A stretch of 64,000 nucleotides of DNA from Escarpia spicata (Eukaryota > Annelida > Polychaeta > Sabellida > Siboglinidae). The translations under genes were made by a program, and so were the position numbers. Of the stretch, positions 14,601-24,500 are shown piece by piece. The DNA lies in the NCBI GenBank assembly GCA_963995525.1, contig OZ023213.1, forward strand, positions 23,970,598-24,034,597. The letters run 5' to 3'. The first letter of the stretch is position 1. Every line of letters starts with the position of its first letter. The notes beneath the pieces are model-generated. The model ran no database searches, was not told the DNA's origin, and worked only from the letters and a program-made list of their open reading frames with translations.

Positions 14601-17600
14601 CTCAGCTGTCTGAAAACACTGTAAAAATAGATTTTGGTGTCAAAATACAAGCAATCATTATGGACTATCTGTTCAGACATGTAAAAATATCCGGGACCAG
14701 ACAGTACAGAAAATAATGACTTTTGTAGATTTTTGAGGTGTCCAAAACAAAGTGTCCAAATATAGACAGTCGCTGTGGTACTATGGATATCTACGTATTG
14801 ATGTGTATTTAGATTACTATCACAAGAAATGATTGCAAACATTCTTCACGTTTGCTGTGTTTTATGTACACAATACCCAACCAAATTCCACCCTTGCCCA
14901 GCATTATCTTGTATGAATAGTATTTTCATGCTTCGTACAATTTCTGTTTTTTTGCAGGCGTAATATCTTGGAGACACAGAACAGTGAATATCTGCGGTCA
15001 TGTCGCTACAACTCGAGTGATCCTGATGATCGACTATGCCCAATATTCCTGCTAGGAACCATCACGGATGGAGCGGGTGAGAAATATGAAGAAATGGCGA
15101 TTCAGGTGAGAACACAGTTTGCATAACTATATGAATTGAATGGATTGCTGTTCTGTTTTTTTACTACAAGTTTTGACATAAAGTAAAAAGTAAATGGTAA
15201 GTTTTTATACAATGCAGTATCCAGTCCTCAGGACTGCTCAAAGCACTTTAATCTTTACTCCCTGGCAGATCTGTTCAATCGAACACCATCTCTACTTCGA
15301 TGGGAAGCATTCAGCTATGCTGCAATTAATGTACAAAAACTATTCGTACATACACAAAATTCATTCATACAGTTGAGTGAACGTAGAGTGAATGAACTTG
15401 CCCAAGGTTCGAAATGGCAGCACAAGATTCAAACCTGTGTTCTCTTGATTAACAGTCAAATGCTCTTGTCACTGCACCACAAATGAACTAACGGTTGAAG
15501 TTAATAGCTCAATTATTGTCAATGTAGGGAAGCAGAAAGAGTGAAAAAAATTCCATTTCATCTGTTCTCGTTAAAAAAACAAAGTTGCCTTTTATTTTGT
15601 GAATATTAATATAGGCATATTTGTGATTTATTTCCAGGGAGGGATCATTGCTGTTAACATCCACTGGGACTGCAATTTAGATTTTAGCTTTGATTATTGT
15701 AAGCCGCAGTATGCGTTCCGTCGCCTTGACAACCGCCAAGCCCGCATTGCAAAAGGATGGAATTTCAGGTGAATGTTGTTTGTCTGTTGTTTGTAAGTCT
15801 TTATTTATACTAGCAAAAATGGCCATCATTTGACGGGATGCCTTGGTAGTTGACAGCCGTTGTAGTAATATTTACCAAATGTTAAAAGACACACAGCATG
15901 CTTACATAAACACCATAACATGCTCGCAGATTCATGTTGTATGTTCATATTGACAAAGGTCGGAGAGAATGTGAAGTTCACGTCCATCGATAGGCCCTAT
16001 TTGTGATAATGTAGAATTGTCCAATAATATTCACATTGTTATGCTATAGGCATGAGGGTAGACATAAGCATTATTGTGTCAGCGTCTACTTCATGTAGCT
16101 GTTTTTCCAAAGCATTTGCATGGTTCCTGCCATTATTAGTTTACGTTTTACGTATTATGCGTGCATTACGTTTTACACTCCAAACAACTGATTTAACTCA
16201 TAGAAGGTGAGGATCTTGAGATATGTGGGGTATTTTGAAAGATATAGATCTTACTTCCTATTTGTGGGGTCGTAGATTAATCTCTGAAAGTTTGGTGCCT
16301 AAGGAGCAAGCCATCTATGAGAAAAACATTAACATACTTACATACATACATACATACATACATACCTACGCAAGCTCGATTATAAGTAGATATTAATTTG
16401 CTTTGGAGGCAATATTTAAGTATCTGGACTGATATGTTTTAGGTATGCCAACTACTACTATGAGAATGGAGTGCAGAGACGAGATTTGATCAAGGCCTAT
16501 GGCATTCTCTTTGTCCTCAAAGTGACAGGGGAGGCAGGAAAGTTCAGTGTCGTCCCATTGCTGCTTAATGTTGGCAGTGGACTTGGTCTTTTGGCTGTCG
16601 TAAGTACTGTTTAAGTTCAGAGTTGTTCCAATGTTGCTTCATGTCTGCAATGGACTCGGTTGATGAGCCATTGTAAGTACAGTTTAAGTTCAGAGTTGTT
16701 CCACTGCTTAAATGTTGGCAGTGAACTTGGTCTGCTGGCAAATGTGTAAGTACCTGTAGTTTAAGTCCAATGTCACTCTGCTGCTAAATGGTAGCAGTGG
16801 GCATGAACTGCTAGCCATTTAAGTACAGTTCACATTCAGTGTCGTTCCTTGATGTGCTGTTAATTTATTTAAAACATTTGACTGCCACGATGTGTTTTAA
16901 TGAAGCTCATTTGATTGAATATACTTTTTGTGTTATTTCTTTATGAATATCAGTCTTGCACTTCAAAACATTTGTAAACAACAACAGTTTGCAATACCTT
17001 TGTAACAATGTTCTCTTGTCAAGTATGCTATATTATGTATATATTCTTGTACATATGACACCCAGGTCAGACGATGTCATCATACACATAGTTTCCCTTA
17101 TCTCAGTCGATTTGTGTTTGTTTTTTGTATCCATTTTTCCCTGTTTTCTCCTTCTGTTGTTCTCTCTATCTACTAGCTGTCACATGTGTATGACGTCACT
17201 GATTGGGATGCCATACATACTGACAAAGCCTTCTTGACATGAGGTAAAAGTCTGTACAACAGGTAATAGTAAACTTTGGAAATGTTTAGAAGAAATGCAT
17301 TCAATAAAAAACATTACCTATCCTGAAGAATGTTCAGTAACCTCACTAATCTATATTGTCTGTTGCTAGGCAACAGTTCTGTGTGACATTGTGGTGCTGT
17401 ATATGCTCAAGAAAGGGACATTCTATAAAGAGAAGAAATACCTGTATGTGAAGGGAGACGACGCATTCCAGGTGAGATTATATTCTCGTAACTATATGTT
17501 TGAGCACCGTACTCAGATCATATGTTTCACAACAACTTTTTGTTCCTAAGACCAAACTTAACATTGGCAAACGTGCTTTCTCTGTAGCTGCTCCCAAAAT

Positions 17601-20600
17601 CTGGAATCAACTCCCTGTCACTTTAAATTCATCTGAAACTACAGCTACCTTTCGTGAAAAACTCAAGACTTATTTATTTGAAATTGCTTTCTCATCATAG
17701 CCTTTGGCGGTCCCTTGCTCTAATGATGACTCTTGCTCGTCCCTGTTCACGATTCTACCCAATGATTTCTGTATGTTGTGCCTTTATGCTCGGATTCCTG
17801 CGGATAAAGGCACTACAGAAGTTGATTATTATTATTATTACTATTGCAGTGTTTGTACATTGTATAGTGGAACCTCACTTTACAGTCACCTCGGTAATAC
17901 AGCCACCTCACAATTAAGGTCACCTCATGATAGTCCCAAAATATTTTTTATAACAGTAAAGTGTAGGAAATTAGTCCCATTAATGTAGTCACCTCTATAT
18001 TCAGATCACTTATGGTCTAATGTCGTCACCTCTATTCAGGTCATCTGTGGTCTAATGTCGTCACCTCTCTATTCAGGTCACTTGTGGTCTAATGTGGTCA
18101 CCTCTCTATTCCGGTCACTTGTGGTCTAATGTGGTCACCTCTCTATTCAGGTCATCTGTGGTCTGGTGTGGTCACCTCTCTATTCAGGTCACTTGTGGTC
18201 TAGTGTGGTCACCTCTCTATTCCGATCACTTGTGGTCTAATGTGGTCACCTCTCTATTCAGGTCACTTTTTCCATGTCTCAGTGGTGCCCTTAATAGTGA
18301 GGTTCCAGTGTACTGCTAATAAAATGTACTGTCATAATGTGTGTACATTGTACTGCAGCACCATTTGTGCACTGTGCTACAGCACTGTTAGTTCAATGTG
18401 CTGCTGCATTGTTAGTTCAATGTGCTGCTGCATTGTTAGTTCAATGTGCTGCTGCATTGTTAGTTCAATGTGCTGCTGCATTGTTAGTTCAATGTGCTGC
18501 TGCATTGTTAGTACATTGTACTATTTCACTGCTAACACAATGTATTGCTGCACTCTTAATACACTTTGATGCTGCATGTTTTGTACAGTTATTAATACTG
18601 TTGTTTTGTTAGAAAGTAAGATTTGTATCACATGACATTCATGAACACACAATATATATGGTGTATGTTTCAGGGATTTGACAACTCGGGAAGTTTGGAA
18701 ACATCGCAGGTTTGTAATGATGATTTTGCTTGCTGAGAACATGTTCCGTACCAGTAGTGCCACCAATAGTGTGAGATAAGAAAACATGAATTCATTAACT
18801 TTAATATTAATTACGTGTTACATCTTGTTATTAATTTCATTTAAGTTCATGTTTTGTCCTTGTTGAATGACTTGGGTTTATGTGTTACGTTTCGGTGCAT
18901 TATTGTACATGTGGCTGCCAATATGCTAAGTTTTTACAGTAATTCACTACAATATTGTTTTTGTATAAACAGGAAGGAGAGGGCAAGTAGAAAGGTCGTC
19001 AAGGGGAAATAGGTGGAAAGGGTGCAGGAGGGAGGGGAGATTAGAAGGAGTTTCAGAAAAAGACCACCAGATGGCAAGCGTGTTGGCTGGCAGGTGAGGG
19101 TGGTGGGGAGGGGTGAAGTGGTGTTGGGCTGGGGGGTGAATCAATAATTTATAACCAAAGTGTCGTCATCAATTTTCCTCACAAATCAACTGGTGATAGC
19201 TAACTCCTGTCAGCACTGTCTGGATAAACAAACCCCAATTGTGAGTGCTGGAACAATATTGTTTCTAGACCCAACATTTCGCCACGGAGACATCACATAT
19301 GTCCTATGATTCCTTCGCTGACTCACCCGCACTCAGTCAGGTGAGTCACCTGTCCTTGATGAGTCGCCTATCCTTGGTGAGTCACGTACTCTGTTGTTGG
19401 TGAGTTACCTATTCTGTCCTTGGTCTGTTACCTACTCTGTCCTTGGTAAATCACTTACTCTGTCCTTGGAGAGTCATATTCTCTGCCCTTGGTGAATCAT
19501 CACTAGTATGTCCTTTGTGAGTCACCTATTCTGTCCTTGATGATTCACCTATTTTATCCCTGTTGAGTCACTAACTCTGTCCTTGGTGAATCACTCTCTC
19601 CTTGGAGAGTCATACTCTGTCCTTGGTGAATCACTACTCTGTCCTTTGTGAGTCACCTATTCTGTCCTTTGTGAGTCACCTATTCTGTCCTCGGTGAGTT
19701 ACCTATTCTGTCCTTGGTGAATCACCTATTCTATCCTTGGTGAGAATAGTGTAGGTCCATTCTACAAAAAGGATGACTTGGGAAGAAAGCTAGAAAGAAG
19801 TGATGTAGTCTAATTGGAAGAAAAAGGCAAAGGGAATAGGGGGGAGGTATATATATTTTAATAAATGCTATTCGAAATAGCAAATTTTAATAGTTAGATG
19901 GTGAATACATCATTTGTTTTAGAAGTATGAGTGTGTGTTGTAAACCACTGATTGTGTGTTGTGTTAGACATCAATATATATGAGTGGCTGAGATAATTTT
20001 AAGCAAAAGGAACACCTTAGAAAGTCCTATGTTTATTCTATTGTGCACCAAAACGATCCCATATTTATGCCAATGCATGCTTGACCACTTTTGGTCGCAA
20101 TAGTCTAATTGACAGAGTTTTGCATTTTGATGCTAGTGCTGTAATTTTTGTTAAATATCAGTAAGTGTTATTGGCTGTATGATATATTCCAGTTGACATG
20201 ATAATTTTTTTAATAGTTGTGATCTATAGTCAGACTTGCACTGAAACATGATTGTTCTGCAACATTTGTATTGCTGCATGTACTGTGAATATTATATATT
20301 GCAATATCTCAGTAGAGTGGGTTAAACATGGATATAAACATCAAAACTTTCTGCATAAATCTGGTGATATATCTGTAACATGGCATTCGTATTTTTACGA
20401 TGACATAGTAAAAATAAAGTTGCAGTGCAGTCTGGATAAGTCAAATATTTAGAGACCCACGGAAATATTCTACTTATCAGGATCTATGTTGTTTTATTTT
20501 GTATATTGTCATCTGTTAACTTTGCTTGAAGTCCGTACTTTCCTGATCCATATACTAGCATATGCACAAATAATGCAATGCAAGAAATGTGTAAGAGTAA

Positions 20601-21524
20601 ATAAATCCTTGAAAATCACTATATCAATACAGTAATAACATTTTATGCGGGAGGACAAAATTTCAATGTTTAACAGTAGAGACTTATGAAATTCGAGTTA
20701 TCTGAATGAAAGAAATACGAGCATGAAATGTGAGGGTGAAATAGAGTTGACTTAACCAAACCTTTGACTTTAGAAAAGTCAACTTATGTGGATTATTTTA
20801 TGCCACACGAGATACAAAGACAGCCTGGACCAAGAAAAACGAGTCGTCTAAAGTGAAAATCGACCCAGTTCAAGTTATGTGGAGTGCACTGTATGTTGAA
20901 ACCACCAAGATCATCATTCCACTGGGGCCCAGGGCAAAAAAACAAACAACAAACCACACTAGAGGGCACGCTAACATGCCTACAAAACGTAAATTCCAAA
21001 CATGCAAAACTGTCAGAGATACGTTTCACATACGGACATACATACATGCATGATACACATATACTTTCTGTTTTACAATTATAGATACAACTTCCTTCTT
21101 TGCTCAGCACTACTTTGTATGAATAGTAGTTTTATAATTGAAGTACGTCATAGCACGCATGTACATAGATCCAAATTCTGTTTTATTATATAGATACAAC
21201 TTCCTCCTTTGCCCAGCCCTATTTTGTATGAATAGTAAAACTATACTCATCATACATAGTATGTTCATACAGAGATCCAAATTTAGTTTTATAATATAAA
21301 TACAGCTTCCTTCTTTGCCCAGCCATTTTTGTATGAATAATACTCATACTCGGTGCAACTTATATTTCCGCAACATAAATAAATGATGTGTTCCCCAGCA
21401 GACAGAGGAGCGTCCAGGAGTAACTAATCGAAGGACAGGAAACCAGCGATCAGCCACAGGAGAATACTCACGGATGGAAGAGGAAGAATTAGCAGGTAGG
21501 AGTACACGCAACAGGAACGTATGA
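5515..21524 (+). CDS. P2X purinoceptor, ATP-gated cation channel (12 coding exons)
   Basis: P2X receptors are trimeric plasma-membrane cation channels opened by extracellular ATP; each subunit has two membrane helices and a cysteine-rich ectodomain. The exons join in phase into about 450 residues. In order: cytoplasmic N-terminus with the conserved EYDTPK PKC-type site; TM1 (about residues 39-56); TTKVKG with two lysines at the ATP site; ten ectodomain cysteines spread over exons 3-8; GWNFRY and LIKAYG, matching the NFR and lysine ATP contacts; a Gly-Ser-Gly-rich TM2; then YKEKKYL, the YxxxK surface-retention motif; and a tail ending in a Glu-rich segment. Length fits the family (about 380-600). 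The start ATG at 5515 gives the normal short N-terminus. Every exon has an AG acceptor and GT donor except the uncertain last donor. Which vertebrate subtype it matches cannot be said; invertebrate P2X genes usually do not map one-to-one. Residue match is very strong; tail exons 11-12 are less sure. Confidence 0.93.
6275..6437 (+). CDS. P2X exon 2 (end of TM1, ATP-site lysines)
   Basis: Acceptor TGTGCAG|GTATGTG; its first base completes the Gly codon of exon 1. It codes [14 protein letters not shown], then TTKVKGV with the two ATP-site lysines, then [11 protein letters not shown], a P2X hallmark. Donor CAG|GTCAGT. Confidence 0.95.
7474..7781 (-). repeat. tRNA-headed SINE-like element, copy 1
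   Basis: Read on the minus strand, the right end begins with a tRNA-like head: TAGCTCAGTTACTAGAGC matches the pol III A box and CGTTCGAATC the B box. The body then runs left to about 7474. A second copy with the same body lies at 15195-15482, also in a P2X intron and in the same orientation. Copies share blocks such as AGTATCCAGTCCT and GGACTGCTCAAAGCACTTTA. The SINE family name is not known to me. Confidence 0.65.
7850..9230 (-). pseudogene. Decayed mobile-element-associated protein gene, antisense in P2X intron 2
   Basis: Several minus-strand frames (9042-8860, 8776-8540, 8694-8452, 8397-7999) read in order as one broken protein. Pieces include [40 protein letters not shown], and IMKVHQV near the end followed by RHISCYC. 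To my recollection these match a widespread, uncharacterised invertebrate protein family that behaves like a mobile element; its hallmark GHGKGxxDGxGG block is missing here but a related remnant at 36.4 kb has it. Multiple frame changes mean this copy is dead. Function is unknown; a DDE-type nuclease role is only a guess. Confidence 0.55.
10273..10344 (+). CDS. P2X exon 3 (72 nt)
   Basis: Acceptor TTTTCTCAG|GAGAAC and donor GAAGAG|GTAGGT. It codes 24 residues, [10 protein letters not shown]...NQTQGRCEE, the P2X segment holding the first ectodomain cysteine and an NQT glycosylation site. The 72-nt length equals the vertebrate P2X exon 3 that I recall. Confidence 0.95.
10388..10835 (-). mobile_element. 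LINE 3' end (L2/CR1 group), decayed
   Basis: The minus strand reads, in one frame, [15 protein letters not shown] and later [11 protein letters not shown]. These match the RT C-terminus of L2-like elements (DPxHP...LPSGRRYR...NSFVPQAI). A 3' tail of ACAAT/AATAC-type repeats ends at 10388-10410. It is a 5'-truncated insertion in P2X intron 3. Confidence 0.6.
10925..11010 (+). repeat. 27-28 bp tandem repeat, 3 copies
   Basis: Three imperfect copies of ATAAGTGCCATA followed by a T-rich spacer, in P2X intron 3. Confidence 0.7.
11044..11225 (+). repeat. 28-bp tandem repeat, about 6-7 copies
   Basis: Unit begins CACATTGCATGACCTTGGTG and continues ATGACTTT. The first two copies are diverged, the later ones almost identical. 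It sits about 210 bp before P2X exon 4. Confidence 0.85.
11436..11511 (+). CDS. P2X exon 4
   Basis: Acceptor TTTGTTTAG|GATCCT, donor GGCAACG|GTGAGT, ending in phase 1. It codes [20 protein letters not shown], giving ectodomain cysteines 2 and 3. Confidence 0.94.
12636..12735 (+). CDS. P2X exon 5
   Basis: Acceptor TTGTAG|GTGTTAG, donor CCATT|GTAAGT. It codes VRTGKCID...[17 protein letters not shown], with cysteines 4-6 and the conserved E-x-x-A-W-C-P-V-E block. Confidence 0.95.
12960..13800 (-). mobile_element. Decayed LINE RT C-terminus and 3' tail
   Basis: Minus-strand frames give short pieces such as [15 protein letters not shown] and [14 protein letters not shown]. These resemble the C-terminal 'R...LHxPRxxHEFAKK' region of some non-LTR RTs. 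The sequence ends near 12960 with GGACTAATAAAAGTATG. Frames are heavily broken. The insertion is in P2X intron 5; the clade is uncertain. Confidence 0.4.
14344..14430 (+). CDS. P2X exon 6
   Basis: Acceptor TTTCAG|GAAACATG, donor AAGAA|GTGAGT. It codes [20 protein letters not shown] and QFPKFGLKK, the P2X 'NFT(L)xIKN...FPxF' segment. Confidence 0.95.
14958..15105 (+). CDS. P2X exon 7
   Basis: Acceptor TTTTGCAG|GCGTAAT, donor ATTCAG|GTGAGA. It codes [31 protein letters not shown] and EEMAIQ: cysteines 7 and 8 and the conserved CPIFxLG block. Confidence 0.95.
15195..15482 (-). repeat. tRNA-headed SINE-like element, copy 2
   Basis: Same body and orientation as the copy at 7474-7781. The minus-strand B-box-like sequence is AGGTTTGAATC at the right end; the A box is more decayed. 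It lies in P2X intron 7. Confidence 0.6.
15638..15768 (+). CDS. P2X exon 8
   Basis: Acceptor TTTCCAG|GGAGGG, donor TTTCAG|GTGAAT. It codes [29 protein letters not shown] and GWNF: cysteines 9 and 10, FRRLD, and the start of the NFR ATP-site motif (R completed by exon 9). Confidence 0.96.
16443..16599 (+). CDS. P2X exon 9 (ATP-site lysine and TM2)
   Basis: Acceptor GTTTTAG|GTATGCC, donor GCTGTC|GTAAGT. It codes [18 protein letters not shown] (ATP-site Lys) and [19 protein letters not shown], which starts TM2. Decayed tandem copies of its last 60 bases plus donor follow directly in the intron. Confidence 0.95.
16540..16850 (+). repeat. Tandem copies of P2X exon 9 end plus splice donor (about 73-bp period)
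   Basis: Starting points AAGTTCAG at 16540, 16613 and 16686, then AAGTCCA at 16763, and a partial copy near 16832 (ATTCAGTGTCG). The first copy is the real exon end. Copies 2 and 3 keep GTAAGTAC at 16673 and 16746. Copy 4 has lost the GT. Periods are 73, 73 and 77 bp. Confidence 0.88.
17370..17471 (+). CDS. P2X exon 10 (end of TM2, YxxxK motif)
   Basis: Acceptor TTGCTAG|GCAACA, donor TTCCAG|GTGAGA; 34 codons, phase 0 at both ends. It codes [16 protein letters not shown], then YKEKKYLYV with the YxxxK surface-stability motif. Confidence 0.95.
17500..17842 (+). mobile_element. LINE 3' end (CR1/L2 group) with (TTA)n tail
   Basis: The frame 17500-17700 reads [18 protein letters not shown] and [11 protein letters not shown], the usual C-terminus of CR1/L2-type RTs, with a stop right after. 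A short 3' UTR (GCGGATAAAGGCACTACAG) and a TTATTATTATTA tail end it near 17842. It is a 5'-truncated insertion in P2X intron 10, not a P2X exon. Confidence 0.8.
17865..18310. mobile_element. Pogo/Tigger-like MITE with internal tandem array
   Basis: Left end TAGTGGAACCTCACT and right end, read in reverse, CACTGGAACCTCACT form terminal inverted repeats matching at 13 of 15 bases, each next to a TA. The inside has no coding capacity and consists largely of a 35-bp tandem repeat (about 18000-18270; TCTATTCAGGTCACTTGTGG then TCTAATGTGGTCACC). TIR type and TA target fit non-autonomous Tc1/mariner-pogo elements. It lies directly after the LINE tail. Confidence 0.6.
18345..18565 (+). repeat. 24-bp tandem repeat
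   Basis: Unit TGCTGCTGCATTGTTAGTTC plus AATG: five nearly perfect central copies, with diverged copies on both sides. P2X intron 10. The 24-bp period (8 codons) keeps several frames open by periodicity only. Confidence 0.88.
18674..18709 (+). CDS. P2X exon 11, 36-nt microexon
   Basis: Acceptor GTTTCAG|GGATTT and a weak donor GCAG|GTTTGT. It codes [12 protein letters not shown] in the cytoplasmic tail and keeps phase 0. Support is splice phase, reading frame and position; the tail is not conserved among P2X proteins, so it needs transcript evidence. Confidence 0.55.
19318..19746 (+). repeat. 23-bp tandem repeat rich in TGAGTCA
   Basis: Unit GGTGAGTCACCTATTCTGTC plus CTT, about 17 imperfect copies. 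Many hold TGAGTCA, the AP-1 consensus, and GGTGAGT, a splice-donor-like string. It lies in P2X intron 11. Confidence 0.85.
21047..21345 (+). repeat. About 100-bp tandem repeat, 3 copies
   Basis: Each copy holds ATACAACTTCCTTCTTTGC (or a near match), then CAGC and TTTTGTATGAATA. A fourth, more distant relative sits just before P2X exon 7 (14870-14930: TTGCCCAGCATTATCTTGTA). Confidence 0.7.
21399..21524 (+). CDS. P2X exon 12, C-terminal tail
   Basis: A tandem acceptor, CCCCAGCAG|ACAGAG, allows a start at 21399 or 21402. It codes [10 protein letters not shown] and later [12 protein letters not shown]. Without a further splice the frame ends at TGA 21522-21524 after RSTRNRNV. A possible donor (GCAG|GTAGGA, exon end 21495) could join a short exon near 21996 instead. 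Phase agrees with exon 11. Confidence 0.6.
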   Translation, partial: QTEERPGVTNRRTGNQRSATGEYSRMEEEELAGRSTRNRNV

Positions 21525-24500
21525 ACTGTTTCAGAGCAAAATGCGATTGGGGAAAATTAACAAATTAGAATGAATGTTTTATGGATATCATTAATGATAA
21601 AATATTTAGTCTGTGTCAAGATGTAATTGAAACGTTTAGGCATGTATGAACCACTACAGTGCAGAGGTAGATAAGAGAGCACCAAATCAGTGTTAAAAAA
21701 CTGAATAAATTGCACAACTCGATTCATAATCTTACATTGAACTGGAAGACAATATTCAGATATTAAGCATAACTTATGAAATCAGATGTCAGAAATATGA
21801 TTTACTAGATATTGATTCCCAAAATATGTGTAAGCCATTGTTGAGTCACAAAAGTCATTTGCAGAATTAATCCAACAAATCTTGAATTTGATCTTTGCAG
21901 AATGAAACCAACTTTGTGAAGCGTGTTTGATGGAAGAAGAAGGTTGGGCCTTCTATCATCTTCTTGGATCTCTACTGATTGCTTTGTCTCCACAGCACGG
22001 AGTCTCAAACACAGTTATGGCCTGCATGTGCAAGCGACAGTTTCATATGTTTGCCAAGTCTAAAAAACGTCATGCGTTTACCATTGCTTCAAACTACCCC
22101 TACCAGTGCATGGTGTGTGACTCTTTAGGTAATGGTTAACATATTTTGGACTTTACAAACGTATACGATCACCCTTAAGGATGTGATGTCTCCACCATTT
22201 CACCAAAACATTTCTCATCACGTGTCAAAAGCATGCCAGTTTGTTGAAACTGATACGTGTGGCTGTCTAAAGGTGTTAAAACACTGCTACTAATTAAGAA
22301 TATTGTTTCTATTAATTTACATTGATTTTTTAAATATGAATGTATGTATGTGTTTAAGTTGTTCTTCAGCTCCACATATACATACAGGGCTGGGTATTTT
22401 TTATTGAATGTCATTGCATTATTATTTCACGTGAGAGGTCCAAACATATATAAGTGTACTATTTTTTTGCTTTAATAATGGTGGATATATGTGTAAGACG
22501 CCACTGGAAACTTTGTTATGTTTCTGTTGTTGCATTTTCTCTGGACGTTGTCTGATCAATATATCTATGTCGTATTCTTATGCAGATTGCATCTACAAGA
22601 ACTATCGTTTCACTTAATTTGTGAATGTGCATTATGATTAGTTGGAAAAATGGTGTGATTAATTGATTAAACAATAAGATATTTAAGAATGGTGTGTTAA
22701 ACATTCCATATAAACAGTACGTGGTGAATGCTGTTCAGGATTAGGAGCTGGCATGTGTTTAGTTGTGTGGAATTGTGATATTAGTGTAAATCTACTGTGA
22801 CATATTTTTCAGACATATTGGTAATTTTAGGGAGCACCCTAAACATATTACAAATATCATCAGAACAAGCTATGCTGGCCAATTTTGTGTAAATACATTT
22901 GCTTGTTTTGCCCTAATGCGTGGCTGCTGGGATTAGTGTATTATGTGTACATAAAAAGATGCCTCTAGTAAGAACTGGTGATTAGCTCTGTATTAACATG
23001 CAGGTGGGATTTAGATGGACGAACCCTTCCCTAATATTTGCAACAGAACCTTCATTCATTTGTGTCGTTTATGTTGCACGACGAGGTTGCTTGTGAAAAA
23101 TATAGAGAAATACTCCAATTATCTTGTATGTAACAATAACAATCCACATGCCCCTTTAGTGCAAATCTCGATTGAACCTGGTTATTGTGTAGTAGTTGGC
23201 TAACCGTTTGGTGGCGGTTTGTAAGATTTCTTGAACTATCGCTTTGTACATGTTTATTTATTACGTGTTGTTTTCCGTTGAACAGTTTTCCTTTATCTCA
23301 AAGCAGGACTGTTTCCGAAGTAAGTATGCATTCTTGACCTCGTGTGACGTGCACAAGAACTTGTATGTAATGATATTTACCCAAGATTGCCAACTACGAA
23401 CAATGTCTTAAGTTTTAAAGTGATTTTATTTTGTCAGTAACAGTAGCAGACATACCATAACATGTCACATTGATTGGTATATGTTTAAGTGCAGTCAGAT
23501 AGTAGCCCAGTTTTGTGGTATATATATATATACAGCCCTGTATATATTTAAAATAAAAGTGACGGTGTAATCTGGTGTTTGAGTTATTGTTCCAAACGTG
23601 CAGTCGTTGTTATCCTTAGTCATCTTGTGTTTTCATTCAGCAAAAATGTTTCTCGTCTTCAAGCGTCTCTTGAGTTGGCAGACAAGTTCTCATACATGCC
23701 CATCTTTATTGAAATCAGTCTTTTTGACGTGACATTCTATATAAATCCATATTACATTAAATGTGTTCCTTCGTTAACCGGCCTGTAGCATTTCTATTCG
23801 ATCGAGTGTCATCTACTTGACTGAACATATATGTACATGAAACAAAATGCACTGTGTTTTGTTGGAAATATGCCTAGCATTATTATATATAGTTATGCTA
23901 TTCGACTGTTATAGGTTTGTTATTCGTAATTATGTATAAATACAAGAAATTAGTACTTGATCACGAATTTTACAGTTGATCGAAGCAAATCGGTATTAAG
24001 ACGGGTTACGTCATGGCCATGTCCTACAAAAATCCATGCGTACGGAGTAGGCGCGGGGCTCTGCAATGAACTTAACGCAGAGAAGTTGGTTTAGATTGCT
24101 AGGTCTATCATATTTTAATTGATATATACAAATTGCGTCACCCCGCACTTCACTGTCAACGGGCAAAATGCAGTAAACCAGTTTATTAAACTTATTAATT
24201 TTACATGAAAGATTGATTTTCTATACAGTACAACGTTATGCATAACATATGTTATTAAAAGTTTTCTACAATTAATACATGATGTTACTACACAATACCT
24301 ACTTAAGATATTGATTAATTAATATCAGCTGGTTCTTCGGCAAGGTACTTACCCAACAAAACGGCGCGCGAATTCATGTGTGCATGGATTCATGCGTGCA
24401 TGGATTCATGTGTGCATGGGTCGTGCATGCGTACATTCACCATACGTTCATCCACGTGTATGAGGTAGACTACCGTTTTGTTCTGGAACCATTTCGTGAT

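Noticed and set aside
17500..17700. Additional P2X tail exon
   Set aside because: The residues ([15 protein letters not shown]) are the C-terminus of a LINE RT and a (TTA)n tail follows.
18345..18565. CRISPR-like array
   Set aside because: The 24-bp units are directly adjacent without unique spacers, and the genome is animal.
20793..21110. Cysteine-rich protein on the minus strand
   Set aside because: Cysteines are scattered, there is no signal peptide and the frame overlaps a tandem repeat.
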